Notes: a model not told the origin generated them from the sequence alone. Positions 10,336-21,766 are shown, counted from the first letter of the stretch. The stretch is 46,556 nucleotides of DNA from Chara braunii (GCA_003427395.1 BFEA01000004.1:8017478-8064033); one strand, 5' to 3'. Numbers and translations are program-made.

Positions 10336-10640
10336 CAGACATGAGAAACTCGACACTTTTCTTGAAGAGCCTCGAAATTATGCCGGCGGGAGAGAAAGGG
10401 TTCCACGCTACAGTCATTGTTTCGAGTCCCAGTCCCAGAGTCCTAATGGTCCTCGTCTGATGAAAGTAACTGATTCGGCAGGCCCAACGGCTGGACTGCT
10501 GATGCCAGGTCCCGAGGTCGGTAGGGTTCAGTAGGTCAAAGAGTTGTAGGTTGTAGAAGCCCACAGGCCCGGTACCCAACAAGGCAAGTCCAAGATCCCA
10601 AGCCCCGAAACTTGCAGCAGCATACCATGATTACCCCGGA
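10336..10640. other. Unassigned, LTR-like remnants possible
   Basis: The block shares CCCGGTACCC, GACAAG and TTGCAGCA wording with 12960-13170, in the same order, which suggests two copies of one unnamed repeat. No gene was seen. Confidence 0.35.
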
Positions 10641-10745
10641 CATGGACACCCGGAAATCCAGACACTGGTACAGTACCCGTGTCTGGATGGAACCGGACGT
10701 CCAGTTAACCAGACACCAAAGCGGACATCCGGTTAACCAGACACC
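10641..10745 (+). repeat. CGGAC(A/G)TCC(A/G)GTTAACCAGACACC repeats
   Basis: Two close copies of GTTAACCAGACACCA follow each other at 10705-10745, each preceded by a CGGACRTCC word. Similar CCGGACATCC/GGACGTCCGG words recur near 11570-11640 and 38060-38130. Confidence 0.5.
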
Positions 10746-11030
10746 ACACTGGCAGCTTCTGCAGCTGCAAAAACTTCTGGAGTAGTGTCAACACGTGGGA
10801 GCAGTGCCTGTGCTGCAATGCACCTGCAACAGCAGATACATGTGCACCAGTGGGGCGCTGACACCCAAGTAAAGCTGCGCCAACCATTCCTTGACGACCT
10901 ATCAATCAATCTATCAATCAATCGATTGATTGATTGATGTGATTGATTGATTTGTTCATTATAGGTACGAAAGAGCTGTGCCAGAGCTGGAATGCCAACT
11001 TAAAAAATGAAAAAAAGAGCTGCGCTGCAC
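10746..11030. repeat. ATCAATCA palindrome region
   Basis: A perfect 22-bp palindrome built on ATCAATCAATC and its complement lies at 10913-10934, inside a longer ATCAATC/GATTGAT run (10901-10950). The rest shows no feature. Confidence 0.5.
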
Positions 11031-11144
11031 ATTACACCAGAGAGACCCCTCAAAAATAATAGCATTACACCAGAGAGACCCGTCAAAAATAATAATAACA
11101 ATAAAAAAAAGGAACAAAAAGGTTGACCTTTTCATGTGTGTGTG

Positions 11145-11187
<43 letters not shown>

Positions 11188-11306
11188 NCAGAGAGACCCG
11201 TCAAAAATAATAATAACAATAAAAAAAAGGAACAAAAAGGTTGACCTTTTCATGTGTGTGTGTGTGTGCGTGTGTGTGTGTGTCCGTGTGTGTGTGTGTG
11301 TGTGTA

Positions 11307-11350
<44 letters not shown>

Positions 11351-11365
11351 GGAGTCGCCCGCCTC
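11031..11365 (+). repeat. (GT)n/(GA)n microsatellites with a duplicated flank around one N
   Basis: The flank beginning CAGAGAGACCCGTCAAAAAT and running through AAAAAAAAGGAACAAAAAGG into (GT)n is present at about 11070 and again at about 11190, separated by (GT)n and a single N at 11188. An older partial copy of the CAGAGAGACC start is at about 11038. The second (GT)n ends in (GA)n. Long GT-strings here create artificial Cys/Val and Thr/His open frames that are not genes. Confidence 0.85.
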
Positions 11366-13600
11366 TCCCGTGTAAACAGAACGCCCGTCCCTCCACCCTC
11401 CATCCTCGTCGTGTCTATCCTTCATCCCCATTAGGACCCGTCTGGTAAGGTCCCCAATGACAAAAAGTCACCAACAATTTTGCGGGGACACCCAGGCCCT
11501 CGAAAACTGCCTGGCCACCCCCAAAAAAAAGAAAAGCAAATTTTTGGAGAATCAGGCTCGTCTGGACCCACCAGAACGGACACCGGACCCGGACATCCAG
11601 ACCCGGACTGCCCGGATCGGGATCCGGACGTCCGGTTGGCAACCATGCAGCATACTTGGAAAGTCCGGTAGATTTTGAAACTGGCAAAAATGCAGCTACA
11701 TTGCTTCAAAGACTTCACTTGTCAATTCGTGTCTTCCAAAAGCTCTGTTGGATCCTTGTGCAAGCAATGGCTGGACTAACTCGGGGAGATTGAGGAAGCA
11801 GCAGGCGCCGCCATAGCTAGGGCTGCAGAGAAAGGATGCAACCGCTCTAGCCGATAGGGTAGAGGAAGTGAAAGTGGCATGTGCATTCCAAGAACAAGTG
11901 TGAGCGATCCAAGAGGAGAGAGGGAGCAATAGAAGAGAGGAGAGAGAGAGTCAGTGGGGGAGAGAGGGAGAGAGAGAGGGAAGTTGCCTGTTGGTGGGTG
12001 TAGGGTTGGAATTCGATTGACTCCAGATCTCGTTGTGCTCTTTGGAGTGTCATGATTGAAATTGGTGCAATTCATGGTTGTGACTGGAGTTGAAATGAAG
12101 CTGGTTCATTGCAAAATGGGCAAGAGAGCTAAAAAATCATTATCATCTATTTCTGTTGCAAAAGGGGATAAAATCAGCACTAAATAAACCAGACGAGATC
12201 TGGCTTATACAGATGCACGTGCAAAGAAGCGAGCCGTTATACAAAAAATTCTTCTATGAGCAACCATCCTTCAGTCCTCACCTTCTCTTTTCCGTGCCAA
12301 ACATTGTGGCCGTACGATAGCGGAGTACGGTGAGGGCACACTTACATGTTCAGGAAAGTTTGAAGGCTGAATCTGATGGCCTCAATTGAACCTATTGTTC
12401 ACTGTTCTCCTCTTCTATGTGGGGCGCGTAAGCACCGATCCTCTCGCGTACAGTCGTAACAAAGTATTTGCACCCAACAGGGTGCTATGGCTGGCCACAG
12501 AATGAGCTCGCCATAAGGCAAAAACAGGGAATAGGGAGAAAAGGCAGTCTCAACAATTACAAAACCTGCACTCACAAAATTGGAGCAGTGGCTTTCATTG
12601 GGGAAGGCATACGACTTATAGATCCTAGCTGCCGCTTCTTGAACGCCAATTTTCACACACATCGCATGTGATCATTGTACACGGTAGGAATCGAAGAGGG
12701 ATGGGAGAGGGACACACCCAAGAACAAAGTAGCGACTCCGAGACAGACAAACTGTTGAGAATAGGCGATCACACTGCCGGGTTTGGACAGTCACACTGAG
12801 CACTCAAGAGGAACTGACATCAAGATTCAACACACGCCTACATGCACACGCTCAACCACTCATTCCACAACAAAACATGCTCATGCGAAAGGAAAGGCCA
12901 GCAAGTCAAGTCATGAACTTCTGTCAGTTGAGAAAAATGAAAGGATTCACGCTGCAGACACCCTGTCCCGGTCCCAAGGTCCCGACAAGCCCCAAATCCC
13001 AGTGTCGTCCCGTAGGGTAGGTCGTACGGTCTAGAGGCCGAAGCGTCGTAGGTCAGTAGGTGTTGGTACCGAAGCGTCATAGGTCGGTAGGAGTCCGTCC
13101 GGTACCCGACAAGCCCAGAAACATCCAGTCCAGACTGACAGTCCCAAGCCCACTTTTGCAGCATGTCCCAAGAAAGTCCGGAAGCTACCAGAACAACAAA
13201 ATGTTCGCGGCAGGCAGGCCGCGGCCGACCGATACCGGTCTGAAGCAGGCCAAGCCAAGCCAAGCTCAGCAAAGCCAAGTCCTATATTTAGCTGCTTCAG
13301 TGCAGCGGCTCATCACTCGTTCAGTTGCGAGATGCTGAAGCGCTGCTGCTGCTTGTGCGTTAAACCACCACTGCCTTTCCAAGCTGTAGTCCCATTAGGG
13401 AAAACGACCTCAACCGCAAAGTTCGGGGTTCGGGGGCCCGGGCGAGGGTTGGCAAAAACAAAACACTTGAGCCTTGTGGGCCGTATCGGAGAAAAAAAAA
13501 GAAAAGAAAAAGAAACTGCAGGAAAAAAAAAAAAAGGAAGGACGTCGGGGAAAGCCGCGAAGGAGGTGTGCTCACAGTAGTGCCTCCAGGAATGCATCTG
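11366..13600. other. Unassigned repeat-like region
   Basis: 11570-11640 carries CCGGAC/GTCCGG-rich words. 12960-13170 repeats wording from 10360-10640. A TATA-like TATATTTA lies at 13282, followed by a single ACCACCAGTA-family left end (TTAAACCACCA at 13360-13370). Long A-rich runs occur at 13490-13535. No coding feature was recognised. Confidence 0.35.
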
Positions 13601-13677
13601 CCCAGAATCACCGATAGTTTCATTTTTTTGTTTTTTTTGTTTTTTTTGTTTTTTATTTTTTCCTTCTAAGTTAGTTT

Positions 13678-13703
13678 TAGTGCCCTGCCAACGAGGCAGG
13701 GCG
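13678..13703. other. GC hairpin after T-rich tract
   Basis: GCCCTGCC and GGCAGGGC pair perfectly over 8 bp around AACGA, just downstream of a T-rich tract (13622-13665). It resembles a terminator shape, but in a nuclear genome this has no assigned meaning. Confidence 0.4.
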
Positions 13704-13815
13704 CTTTCCACGGACAGCTGACACTTGCAACCAACAGGGCACTCTCACATGAACTCAAGATTCTGTATCCAGCTGCAATGACTTGCTGATTCTGACTGCC
13801 GAGATTGACTGCGAG

Positions 13816-14883
13816 GCTGTAAACTAACCAGTAGGTTAGTTTTGTAATGTTGTTTGGCTGAGGGCTAACCGAGGGACCTACCTGTAAGGAAAACCCCTCA
13901 GGGACATATCTGCAAATATGGGAAAATAGGCCCGGTAGTACTTCGGGTTTCCTACAGCAGCTACCCTAACTGCTGAGAGCAGGCCCGGGCTACCCCTAGG
14001 ACAGACAGGCCCTAAGGGCCTAATCTGATAGACGGTCCTATAGCCTATAGCCGGGTCCGGTAGAGGCCGAGAGGCCGAAACAGCAGCGGTACCGGTCGGT
14101 CGGTCAGTCCGTTCTAGGTCTAGGCTAGGTAGAGTAGTCTATTAATAGTTTAGGGACTTCGGTCCAGGACTTTTGGCAGTTCATTTTCGCGATACAGCGT
14201 TCGGGAGCCAGGAGGTTTGCAGCAGCGATTGTCTGCAGGCGGTACCCTGAGACCCTCACCGTGGACAGCAGCCATAGCCAGCCTGCTGAGGGCTTGCCAT
14301 AGCTGGGGCATCCCCTGCGCATCAACCCCTGTGGGTTTCTGCGAGTGGCTGGGCTGTGTGGAGACTCTACACTGAGTCTATGTGGGTGGCGGCAGCCATA
14401 GCTGCCGGATCTTTGTCAGAGTTGTTCAGCGGCACTAAAGACTTCATCACAGGAGCTGTTCTTCATCTGGGTGGTTGGCGCTGGCCTCTGGGAGGCCAGT
14501 CTGATGTGGCGCTACTAACTGGGTGTAGGGTAGTGAGTGGAGTGTGAGGTTTTGTGAGTGGAGTGTGAGGTTTTGTGAGTGGCGAGACACTGGAACAAAC
14601 TCTGTAACGATTTCTAGTTAACTGGCTCATCATCAGTGTGTATTCCAATTGTTATCTTTGCAGGTTCTTTCTTGTGATTGGTTGTTGGGAGTATCGTCAG
14701 AGAGTGAGAAACACTGTGTGTCCTCTCCCCATCTGTGCATGTTTGTGCTTCTGCTATCTACTTTGATTTGTGTGCAGTTTGGACTCTGTCTCCTCTCCCT
14801 CTTCTCTTATGCATGTATGGGCGTGTATGAGATTGTTTGTGTGTGAGTGGCGATAAAAATCGTCAGACAACCAAGATCATAAC
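13816..14883 (+). repeat. Probable 5' LTR of Ty3/gypsy element
   Basis: The right edge is set by ...ATCATAACA directly before a primer-binding-site-like sequence. The left edge is a guess at TGTAAACTAACCAG. The stretch contains tandem copies of GTGAGTGGAGTGTGAGGTTTT (14531-14575) and a segment (14271-14365) found again, identical, between adapters at 23901-23995. No matching 3' LTR is present in the window, so the LTR call rests on position and the PBS. Confidence 0.5.
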
Positions 14884-14885
14884 AG

Positions 14886-14901
14886 TTGGTATCGGAACGA
14901 G
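14886..14901 (+). promoter_or_regulatory. Primer-binding site
   Basis: TGGTATCGGAACGAG follows the putative LTR end by two bases. Plant LTR elements primed by initiator Met-tRNA carry TGGTATCAGAGC at this place; the first seven bases agree. Priming by that tRNA is inferred. Confidence 0.5.
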
Positions 14902-16436
14902 ATTGGAATTGGAGCACTGAGGGTTGAGCGCATTGAGGCATCTTCTTCATCTGGCGAGATACTGGCGAGAGCTTCATGGCGATTCATCTTCCCTAGTACC
15001 GAGTCAGCAGGGAAGAAGATATTCAGCGGTGGATTCAGGAGTTCAGTGCAATTACTGAGCAAGCACAATAAGCCTGTCAGGGTGCTTGTCAGGAAGTGGC
15101 GAGTGCAGGGCTAATTCGCCATAGCCAACCCTGAGGGTAGTATTGTGAATTACCCCAAAGTGGCGAATTACCCCTGAAGACTTCAGGGATTGTGGGGCGG
15201 CTTCATCCCTGGGTAGCGCTGAGGGAGATTGACAGTTTGTATCAATCTCCAAGAGAGTTAACCCCAGTTGGGGCTATTTTTAGCATCAGCGGTCACCAGG
15301 TACTGTGGCGAGATATTTTGTTGTTGGCTATCAGGGCGCCACATGACCGGAAACAGTGAATCTGGATTGGGGGATTGCAGCGCTTCAGGATCCTGAGGAG
15401 GATCAACAAGTTGGAGAAGGTTTTGTGCGTGGGATCGTCAGGGAGAATTTCTGGAAGAATTTGGCGAGATAAGGGTATACTCTGCCATAGCCAGATCTTC
15501 ATCAAGTACTGCCAAATACTCAGAAAGTGAGTTCGTTCCATGCACCTACCTGTATTGCGATTCAGATAGGATTAGTTTATTCAGGAATTGTGGTCTATCT
15601 GTCTGTCAGTGACTGGATGTGAAAATCGCAGACTGCATGACAGCCATAACCATCTCTCTCCTACCTTCCTCTGCTCATTTCTAACCCTCTATTGACTCTT
15701 TCTCATCCAAAATTGTTCTAGGACTGCTATACTGCATTGCGATTGATCTGGGATACTCAAACTGTGAATTCTGCACTGGAAAGGTAGTGATACCCTAAAT
15801 AGTAATTTTGCGTTGAATCTAATTATAGCCTGTGCTGATTAGGGTCCTGTCATAACTTCAATTCTGTCCGTCAGAATTCAATTCCGACAGTCCCCAGTGA
15901 ATCGCAATCCAAAAATACTCAATAGTGCAAAATCGCAAGATTGGATTTGCAGTATTTCACTGAATACAGTGAATATTGTATTTCGTCCTACCCTAGGGTG
16001 TGGCTGCCAGAGTCATCAAGGTCTAAATCGGAGTCCGAGTTAGGATTCAGGGTCCTTGACCGAATCGCTCTGCTTATTTGATCTTTCCAGTTTGTACTTA
16101 CCATATTCTATCATTCCCACTGACAACTCTTGTTTTCTAGTGGGCTCTGAAAATCTAGTGTGTCTGTGGAAGAGTATTGGATTGATTCTCCTAACTCTAC
16201 TGTGGTGCAGGGTCAGTAAAAGGAAATCGTGTGAATGATTTCGCTGGACTTACAGTATGTCTGACACCTGACCCCAGAGAGACCTTCCAACCCCAAATCG
16301 ATGATTGCCTATCCACCCACCTACTCTACTGCATGAGATATTGCAGCGATTCCAGGGTGTCTGAAGGAATCTGAATATCGCTGCATATTCGGGTTGCTGT
16401 ATTTTATTTTTATTTTTTATTTTTGAAAGGTGAAAG
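14902..16436 (+). other. Untranslated leader of the gypsy element
   Basis: About 1.5 kb separates the primer-binding site from the gag start. No long frame or domain is seen. GGCGAGA-type words recur. An A/T-rich run (16400-16425) immediately precedes the gag ATG. Confidence 0.5.
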
Positions 16437-17948
16437 ATGTCTGATCAGGGAACTCAGCAGCAGCCACAGGTAGAAGTGGTAATGAAGGTGGAAGGCCAAA
16501 AGCCTTCGACCTCCACTGATCCTCCTCCACCTCTGACTGCTACTCAGCAAAGGAAGGAGGAATTGCAGGAGAAATTGTGGCGGGAGCAGGCCCTGCTTGC
16601 TGAATTGGAACGGCATGAGGCAGTTGAGCTAGAGGCTGCAACAGACACTTCCAGAAAGGAGTACCTGTTGGAGCAGCAAGAAAAGGTCCTCAGAGATGAC
16701 CGTTGTGCTCAGGTGACTAAACACCTGGCAGAGTGGGCCATCCTAGAACACAACGCCACCAGTTCGTACTTCACGAACTGGGATGATCGTGTGGATCGTG
16801 TGGAGCGTCAAGTGGACGACCTGGCAGCTCAGCAGTCCATGATTCTGGACATGATTCAAAACCTGACTGCTCAGTTGACAGCTGCCCAGCTGATTGCCCC
16901 TCAGTCCCCTCTGCGGAAACCCAAACAACCTCCTTCCTCTCCACCTTCATCTCCCCCTGGTTCACGACAATCTTCCCCTTCACCATCTCATTCCCAAAAG
17001 ACCCCAGGCAAAGCCACCTATGTTGCTGTTACTGTAGGGAATCAAAGAGGTCCCAAGATCCCTGCACCCAACAAGTTCAGGGGTGATGACCCCAAGACTG
17101 ATGTTGGGGACTGGGCTGCTGGGACTAAAGCCTACTTGAGGGGCTTTATCTGCCCAGAACACACCAAGGTGGCTACGATTCTGGGGCTGCTGGAGGAACC
17201 CGCCTTAAAGTGGGCCACCTTAACCTCCAGCAGCCTGCAGCAATCGATGGAGGACTGGGCTTATGGGCTTGGGGTGGACAAACTTTTGCAAGCCCTGGAG
17301 GACCAATTTGCAAACAAGGAGCGGGCCCGCAAGGCTACTGACAAGATTGCTCGCCTAGGGCAGCAACGATACAACGGTACCCTGCAGGCCTTGTTTGCTG
17401 AGTTCGAGCAGCTTACCTCCACCCGTGGGTTGGTCAAGTCCACTGATGATCTGTTGACCAACTTCTGCAGGGCAGCGCCTGAGAAGTTTGTTGTTGCGTT
17501 GTACAGCACTGGGCACAAGGACTGGAGGTCCTTTGGTCGTGCAGCCCTGGACATGGAGGCGAAGCTTCATGTCCAGGCCCCCTCCTCTGACAAGAGGAGA
17601 GGTGCCTTCCCTCGAGGTGGTAGAAAGGCAAAGGCATCCTTCACGCATGCAAGGTCTGCATCAGATTCTGATTCAGACTCCCAGGCTGATACACCTTCAG
17701 TTGGGACTAGATCCGCTGCTGATACAAATGTTGCAGCGGCCCTGACTCAAGCTGTTTTGGGAGTTATGCAGCAGCAGAAGAGGTTCTCCCCCACCACAAG
17801 CTCAACCAGTGCAAAGGGGAACGAAAAGGGACGTCGGCCTTCCTCTTCCCAGCGCCCTAACCTGCCCAAAGATGTCCGGATGCCAGCTGACCCACTCAAT
17901 CCCTCCACACTCCCCTTGCATGACCTCAAGATCCAGGAAGGGGTCTAG
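16437..17948 (+). CDS. gag: Gag polyprotein of Ty3/gypsy element
   Basis: The 503-codon frame starts at an ATG preceded by an A/T-rich leader. Residues about 35-60 are Glu/Lys/Gln-rich and probably helical. Residues about 160-200 are Ser/Pro-rich. From about residue 213 (KFRGDDPKTDVGDW) to about 376 it follows the retrotransposon gag capsid layout: a KFRG start, a W in the first helix, ALKWATL, then a Q-rich/F-rich helical block (LLQALEDQFANKERARKA) and LFAEFEQL. The capsid would package the element RNA in virus-like particles. The frame ends at a TAG just before a zinc-knuckle remnant that stays in frame, so the natural Gag probably extended to 18047. Confidence 0.85.
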   Translation: MSDQGTQQQPQVEVVMKVEGQKPSTSTDPPPPLTATQQRKEELQEKLWREQALLAELERHEAVELEAATDTSRKEYLLEQQEKVLRDDRCAQVTKHLAEWAILEHNATSSYFTNWDDRVDRVERQVDDLAAQQSMILDMIQNLTAQLTAAQLIAPQSPLRKPKQPPSSPPSSPPGSRQSSPSPSHSQKTPGKATYVAVTVGNQRGPKIPAPNKFRGDDPKTDVGDWAAGTKAYLRGFICPEHTKVATILGLLEEPALKWATLTSSSLQQSMEDWAYGLGVDKLLQALEDQFANKERARKATDKIARLGQQRYNGTLQALFAEFEQLTSTRGLVKSTDDLLTNFCRAAPEKFVVALYSTGHKDWRSFGRAALDMEAKLHVQAPSSDKRRGAFPRGGRKAKASFTHARSASDSDSDSQADTPSVGTRSAADTNVAAALTQAVLGVMQQQKRFSPTTSSTSAKGNEKGRRPSSSQRPNLPKDVRMPADPLNPSTLPLHDLKIQEGV

Positions 17949-18047
17949 AGAAGAAGAAAGGAAAGAGGGGTTTGCCTGAGGTGTGAGGGTCAGTACTTTT
18001 TAAAGGACTGCCCTTACATGCCAGGCTCAGGACAGTCAAAAAACTGA
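17949..18047 (+). pseudogene. Zinc-knuckle end of gag, beyond an in-frame TAG
   Basis: The same frame continues after the TAG with RRRKERGVCLRCEGQYFLK then DCP, a recognisable CCHC knuckle (CxxC....H....C). The His is replaced by Tyr and one residue is missing, so zinc binding would be lost. The frame closes with TGA at 18045-18047. Pol follows in another frame. Confidence 0.7.
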
Positions 18048-18183
18048 AACAGACCCTGGGGACTGCAGTTCCCCCCAGTGTTGCACCTCCTTCTGCTCAG
18101 GTAGGTGAATCTGCAGCTGTTTCAGTTGAGACTGCACATTGTTGTTTGGGGACTGCGCGGGCAGCATCCTTCTGTTATGAGGA

Positions 18184-19401
18184 TCCTGCAGGGATCAAGA
18201 CCCGGGGCAGGATGAGCTTCAGTCACTTGCAGCCTTCTTCCTTCACCTGAAGGAACAAAAGAAGTGCAAGTCTGATAGCATCCTACTTCGGCCCCTGATC
18301 AACCACATCAGGATCAAAGGGTTGTTGGATTGTGGAGCCACCAGGAACTTTATATCACCCAATGCTGTTAAAAAACTGCATCTGGGGATGAAAGTTCAGC
18401 AGCTGCAGCAACCTTTGCTGGTCAGGATAGGTGATTCCACAGTACTTACCATCAGGGAGAAGGTCAGGGGTATCACTGTGACCTTCGACAGTGCTGGAGA
18501 AGTCAGACGTAGTCTGAACTTCTACATATTCCCTGATCTACCCTTTGACCTGGTGTTCTCTATGCAGTGGTTGAGGGCAGTCAACCCTAGGATCGACTGG
18601 CAGATTCCTAGAGTTGAACTACCAAACAGCCAGGGGGTGTATCAGCCATGCATGATAGCTGCTGATCATCACCCTAAGACCTCCTGCTACTGCTTACGAG
18701 CGAGGGAGTTCCATGCTCTCTCACGCCAGTACCACCATGAGCGTCTGTTTATTGCTCTGGTCAAGCAAACAGATGCTCCCCCACTTTCCTGTCCTCCTGA
18801 GGTACAGCAGGTTGTTGATCAGTATGCTGATCTGATGCACGAGCCCTTTGGACTACCCAACCGACCAACCAAGCGTCACATTGAGCTGCTGCCTGGAGCC
18901 GTTCCCCCTAAGGGACGAGTCTATAGGATGTCCCCTGCTGAGCTCGAGGAGCTCAGAAAGCAGCTTGAGACCCTTACCAACAAGGGCTGGATCAGGCCCA
19001 ACATTTCTGAATTCGGTGCACCTGTTCTCTTTGTACCCAAAGGGAATGGTGAGTTCAGAATGTGTATTGACTACAGGGGTCTCAACAAGATCACTAGGAA
19101 GAGTATAGAGTCACTTCCTATGATCGATGACCTTTTGAATATGGTGAAGGGCTGCACAGTATTCAGCAAAGTCGATCTCAAATCTGGCTACCACCAGATT
19201 GAGATGGCAGAGGAGGATGTCTACAAGACAACCTTCAAGACCAAGTATGGGACTTATGAGTTCCTGCTCATGCCATTTGGACTTTGCAATGCCCCTGGGA
19301 CCTTCCAGACAGAGATGCATCGCATCTTCAGGCCTTACCTGGACAAGTTTATGGTTGTCTACCTGGATAATATCCTGGTGTTCAGCAAAACTGCCAGGTA
19401 G
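18184..19401 (+). pseudogene. pol: Pol: protease and reverse transcriptase (broken)
   Basis: The frame differs from gag. LLDCGATRNFI (about 18322-18354) is the aspartic protease active site in its DCGA form, and FDLVFSMQWLRAVNP is the protease C-terminal block. RT follows: FGAPVLFVPK, FRMCIDYRGLNK, DLKSGYHQI, LLMPFGLCNAPGTFQ, then VVYLDNILVFSK. The catalytic box is YLDN (19360-19371) where active enzymes have YxDD; a GAT to AAT change explains it, and the enzyme would be dead. The frame stops at TAG 19399-19401, inside the TARxHAEHL segment where related elements usually have Gln. Confidence 0.85.
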
Positions 19402-20125
19402 CATGCGGAGCATTTGGCTTTGGCCCTTCAGTCATTACGCGACAGCCAGTACAAGATCAACAGAGAAGTCCTCTTTTGGAGTTCCCTCTGTCATCTACCT
19501 GGGTCACATAATCTCTGGAGACGGCCTGGCTCCTGAAGCAGCCAAGATAGCTGCTATTCAGGAGTGGCCTCAGCCACATACAGTGAGGGATGCCAGGTCC
19601 TTCATGGGTTTGGCCTCATACTACAGAAAGTTCGTCAGGAACTTTTCTGCAGTGGCTGCACCCCTGACCAACCTAACAAAGAAAGACAATCCTTTTCTTT
19701 GGTCCCTTCACTGTCAGCTGGCCTTTACACGACTCAAGAAAGCCTTGACTCGTGCACCAGTGCTGAAGTTGCCTGACCCCACTCTGCCATTCATCCTGAC
19801 TAAGAAGATCAAGACTCAAAAGCTCCAGGACTCCACCTACGAGAAAGAGCTGTATGCTCTTATCTGTGCCCTGAAACACTGGAAGCACTTTCTCATGGGA
19901 AGGCACTTTAAGATCTTTTCAGATCACTCCACCCTTCAGTGGATGAAGTCCCAGGGAGAGTTAAATGATAAGTTGGCACGGTACATTCAGTTCATAGACA
20001 TGTTTGACTTTGAACTGAAACATAAGAAGGGCTGCTACAACAAGGTAGCAAATGCCTTCTCTTGTAGGCCTGACTCTTTTGCAGTGATCTCCTCTACTCA
20101 CTCCTTTGGGGAGGAGACCCGTTAG
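19402..20125 (+). pseudogene. Pol: RT thumb and RNase H (frameshifted, internally deleted)
   Basis: After the TAG the first frame continues for about 15 residues (HAEHLALALQSLRDSQYKIN). The match then moves to another frame near 19450-19475: GVPSVIYLGHIISGDGLAPE, SFMGLASYYRKFVRNFS, APLTNLTKK. In RNase H, FILT (about 19800) jumps straight to KLQDSTYEKELYALICALKHW, so the stretch holding the first catalytic Asp (TTDASxxGxGAVL in relatives) is missing. SDHSTLQWM and the AFSCRPD tail (ALSRRPD in relatives) remain. Ends at TAG 20123-20125. Confidence 0.8.
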
Positions 20126-21000
20126 ACCATCACTCGTCTACTGCCTCAGGACCCAACTCTCGGACCCATAGTCTGGAATCTGCAAGCAGATCCTAACTCT
20201 GAACCAGGCTATGCTCTGAGTTCAGATCTGCTGTACACTTACAGGAGAGGTGAGAAGCGCTAATGCATTCCACAGGACCAGCGGCTCAGGACACTGCTGA
20301 TGTCAGAGTGTCATGACGCCCGCGGACATTTTGGGTTCCTAAAGTCATATGCAGCCCTGTCACAGCGCTTCTTCTGAAAGGAGATGCGGAGTGATATTTT
20401 GCGCTATGTGGAAACCTGCGAGCTCTGCCAAAGGAGTAAGGTCCAACGTAGGCCTCCTTTGGGACTGCTCAAACCCTTACATATACCTGATGGCCCTGCT
20501 CAAGTTGTGTCGATAGACTTCATAGATTTAGGCAAGACCACCCCTCGTGGCATGCGTCAGGTTATGGTCTGCGTGGACAGGTTCTCCAAATACGCAGAGT
20601 TCATCCCCTTGCCAGAAGTGGCCAGAGTCCCGGTTGTGAGAGCAGCCTTTTCAGAGAGGTGGGTCACACACCATGGACCGCCCACTTCTATAGCCAGTGA
20701 TAGAGATCCCCGATTTTGCAGCGATGAGTAGCAATCCTACTGTAAGGACTACTTACACTCACGACTGGACATGACTTTTGGTCATCATCCTGAAGCCAAT
20801 GGTCTAGCTGAAGTGATGAACAAAGTCTTATTCCAGCTGCTGCGTCCTGTCATCTCTCCAGATCAGCAGGACTGGGATCTTCACTTAGCTTGAGCACAGC
20901 TTATGTACAACATGTCTGTCCACTCCTCGACTGGGTCCAGTCCATACCGGTTGCACAGGGGACGTGAACCACGACAGCCTCTTGATGACATCATCAGCCC
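20126..21000 (+). pseudogene. Pol: integrase (multiple stops)
   Basis: It continues in the frame of the RNase H part with stops at TAA 20261, TGA about 20375, TAG 20729 and TGA about 20891. The HHCC zinc finger is visible (HDARGHFG ... CELCQRSK). All three catalytic acids are present: Asp in SIDFIDLG (20516-20518), Asp in SDRDPRF (20699-20701) and Glu in GLAEVMNK (20810-20812), with 36 residues between the last two, normal for DD(35)E-type retroviral integrases. HSSTGSSPY matches the usual TG.SP.. segment. Three of the stops stand where relatives have Trp. Confidence 0.8.
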
Positions 21001-21766
21001 GTACGTACGGAGGCCCCCGGGCCAACCTCCGTACGTTCGGGCGTTCGGGGTCCCGTTCGGGGGTCGAACCCCTCCGAACTTGAAGAGGTTCGGACCCCGC
21101 AAAAAAATATTTCAGGGCCTAAAAATTTTATTTTTTTTTTGCGAGTTCTCTATGATGTGAGGTACATGCCTCTAAATTTCGAGATCATTTTGCTTGGCCA
21201 AAAAAAAAGAAAAATCGCCAAAGATAGCGGTGTCAAAACGTGCTCATCCACTCACTATCTTGTTTTTTTTTCTCTTTTCTCTTTTTGTTTTCACTTTGTT
21301 TCGGGGCCTAAACAATTTTATTATATATTTTGTTTTTTTTAACGAGTTGTGTATCATGTGAGATACACATATATGAATTTTCAGGGAATTTGACTAAGTC
21401 AAAACAAAATGAAAAATCTCCAAAGATGGAGGTGTTTAAAACCTGCCCGCCCACACACTGATTTTAATTCTCTCCTCAAATTAGTTATTTGAACTTATTT
21501 CTATTAATTTTTTTTGTTTTCCGTATTTTATTTTTATTTCAAATTTGGTAACGAATTTGGACGTCACTCGGAGGCAAATGTTGTTCAGTTTATCTTTCTG
21601 CATAACATATATTTTTTTTCAGAGTTTTTGGACGACTTTGTTTTTTTTTTTTTTTTTTTTTTTTGGTCCGCGCTCGACCCGAACCGCCGAATGTGTCTCC
21701 AGGGGGGCCCAGACGTTCGGGCGTTCGGGTTCAGGCGTTCGGCCCGTCCCGAATGCCGGCAACCTT
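21001..21766 (+). repeat. AT-rich repeat bounded by GTTCGGGCGTTCGGG blocks
   Basis: GC-rich blocks with CGTTCGGGCGTTCGGG lie at 21034-21060 and 21715-21750. Inside, an AT-rich unit of about 185-190 bp seems to be repeated: 21118-21245 and 21303-21435 share GGCCTAAA(A/C)A, CGAGTT(C/G)T.TAT.ATGTGAG.TACA and AAAAATC(G/T)CCAAAGAT. A GTACGGAGG/CCTCCGTAC inverted pair lies at 21005-21034. It replaces the 3' end of the gypsy element, so it was inserted in or joined to it. Confidence 0.5.

Larger units (their letters stand above)
13816..21000 (+). mobile_element. Degraded Ty3/gypsy LTR retrotransposon
   Basis: Order of parts: LTR, primer site, leader, gag, protease, reverse transcriptase, RNase H, integrase. 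The protease-RT-RNase H-integrase order marks it as Ty3/gypsy rather than Ty1/copia. The 3' end breaks off inside or just after the integrase, at a GC-rich repeat near 21000. There is no chromodomain and no 3' LTR. Several frameshifts and stops show that it is not autonomous now. Confidence 0.85.

Noticed and set aside
11123-11448. Cys/Val- and Thr/His-repeat proteins
   Set aside because: They are products of (GT)n microsatellites in different frames. The same holds for 38725-39096.
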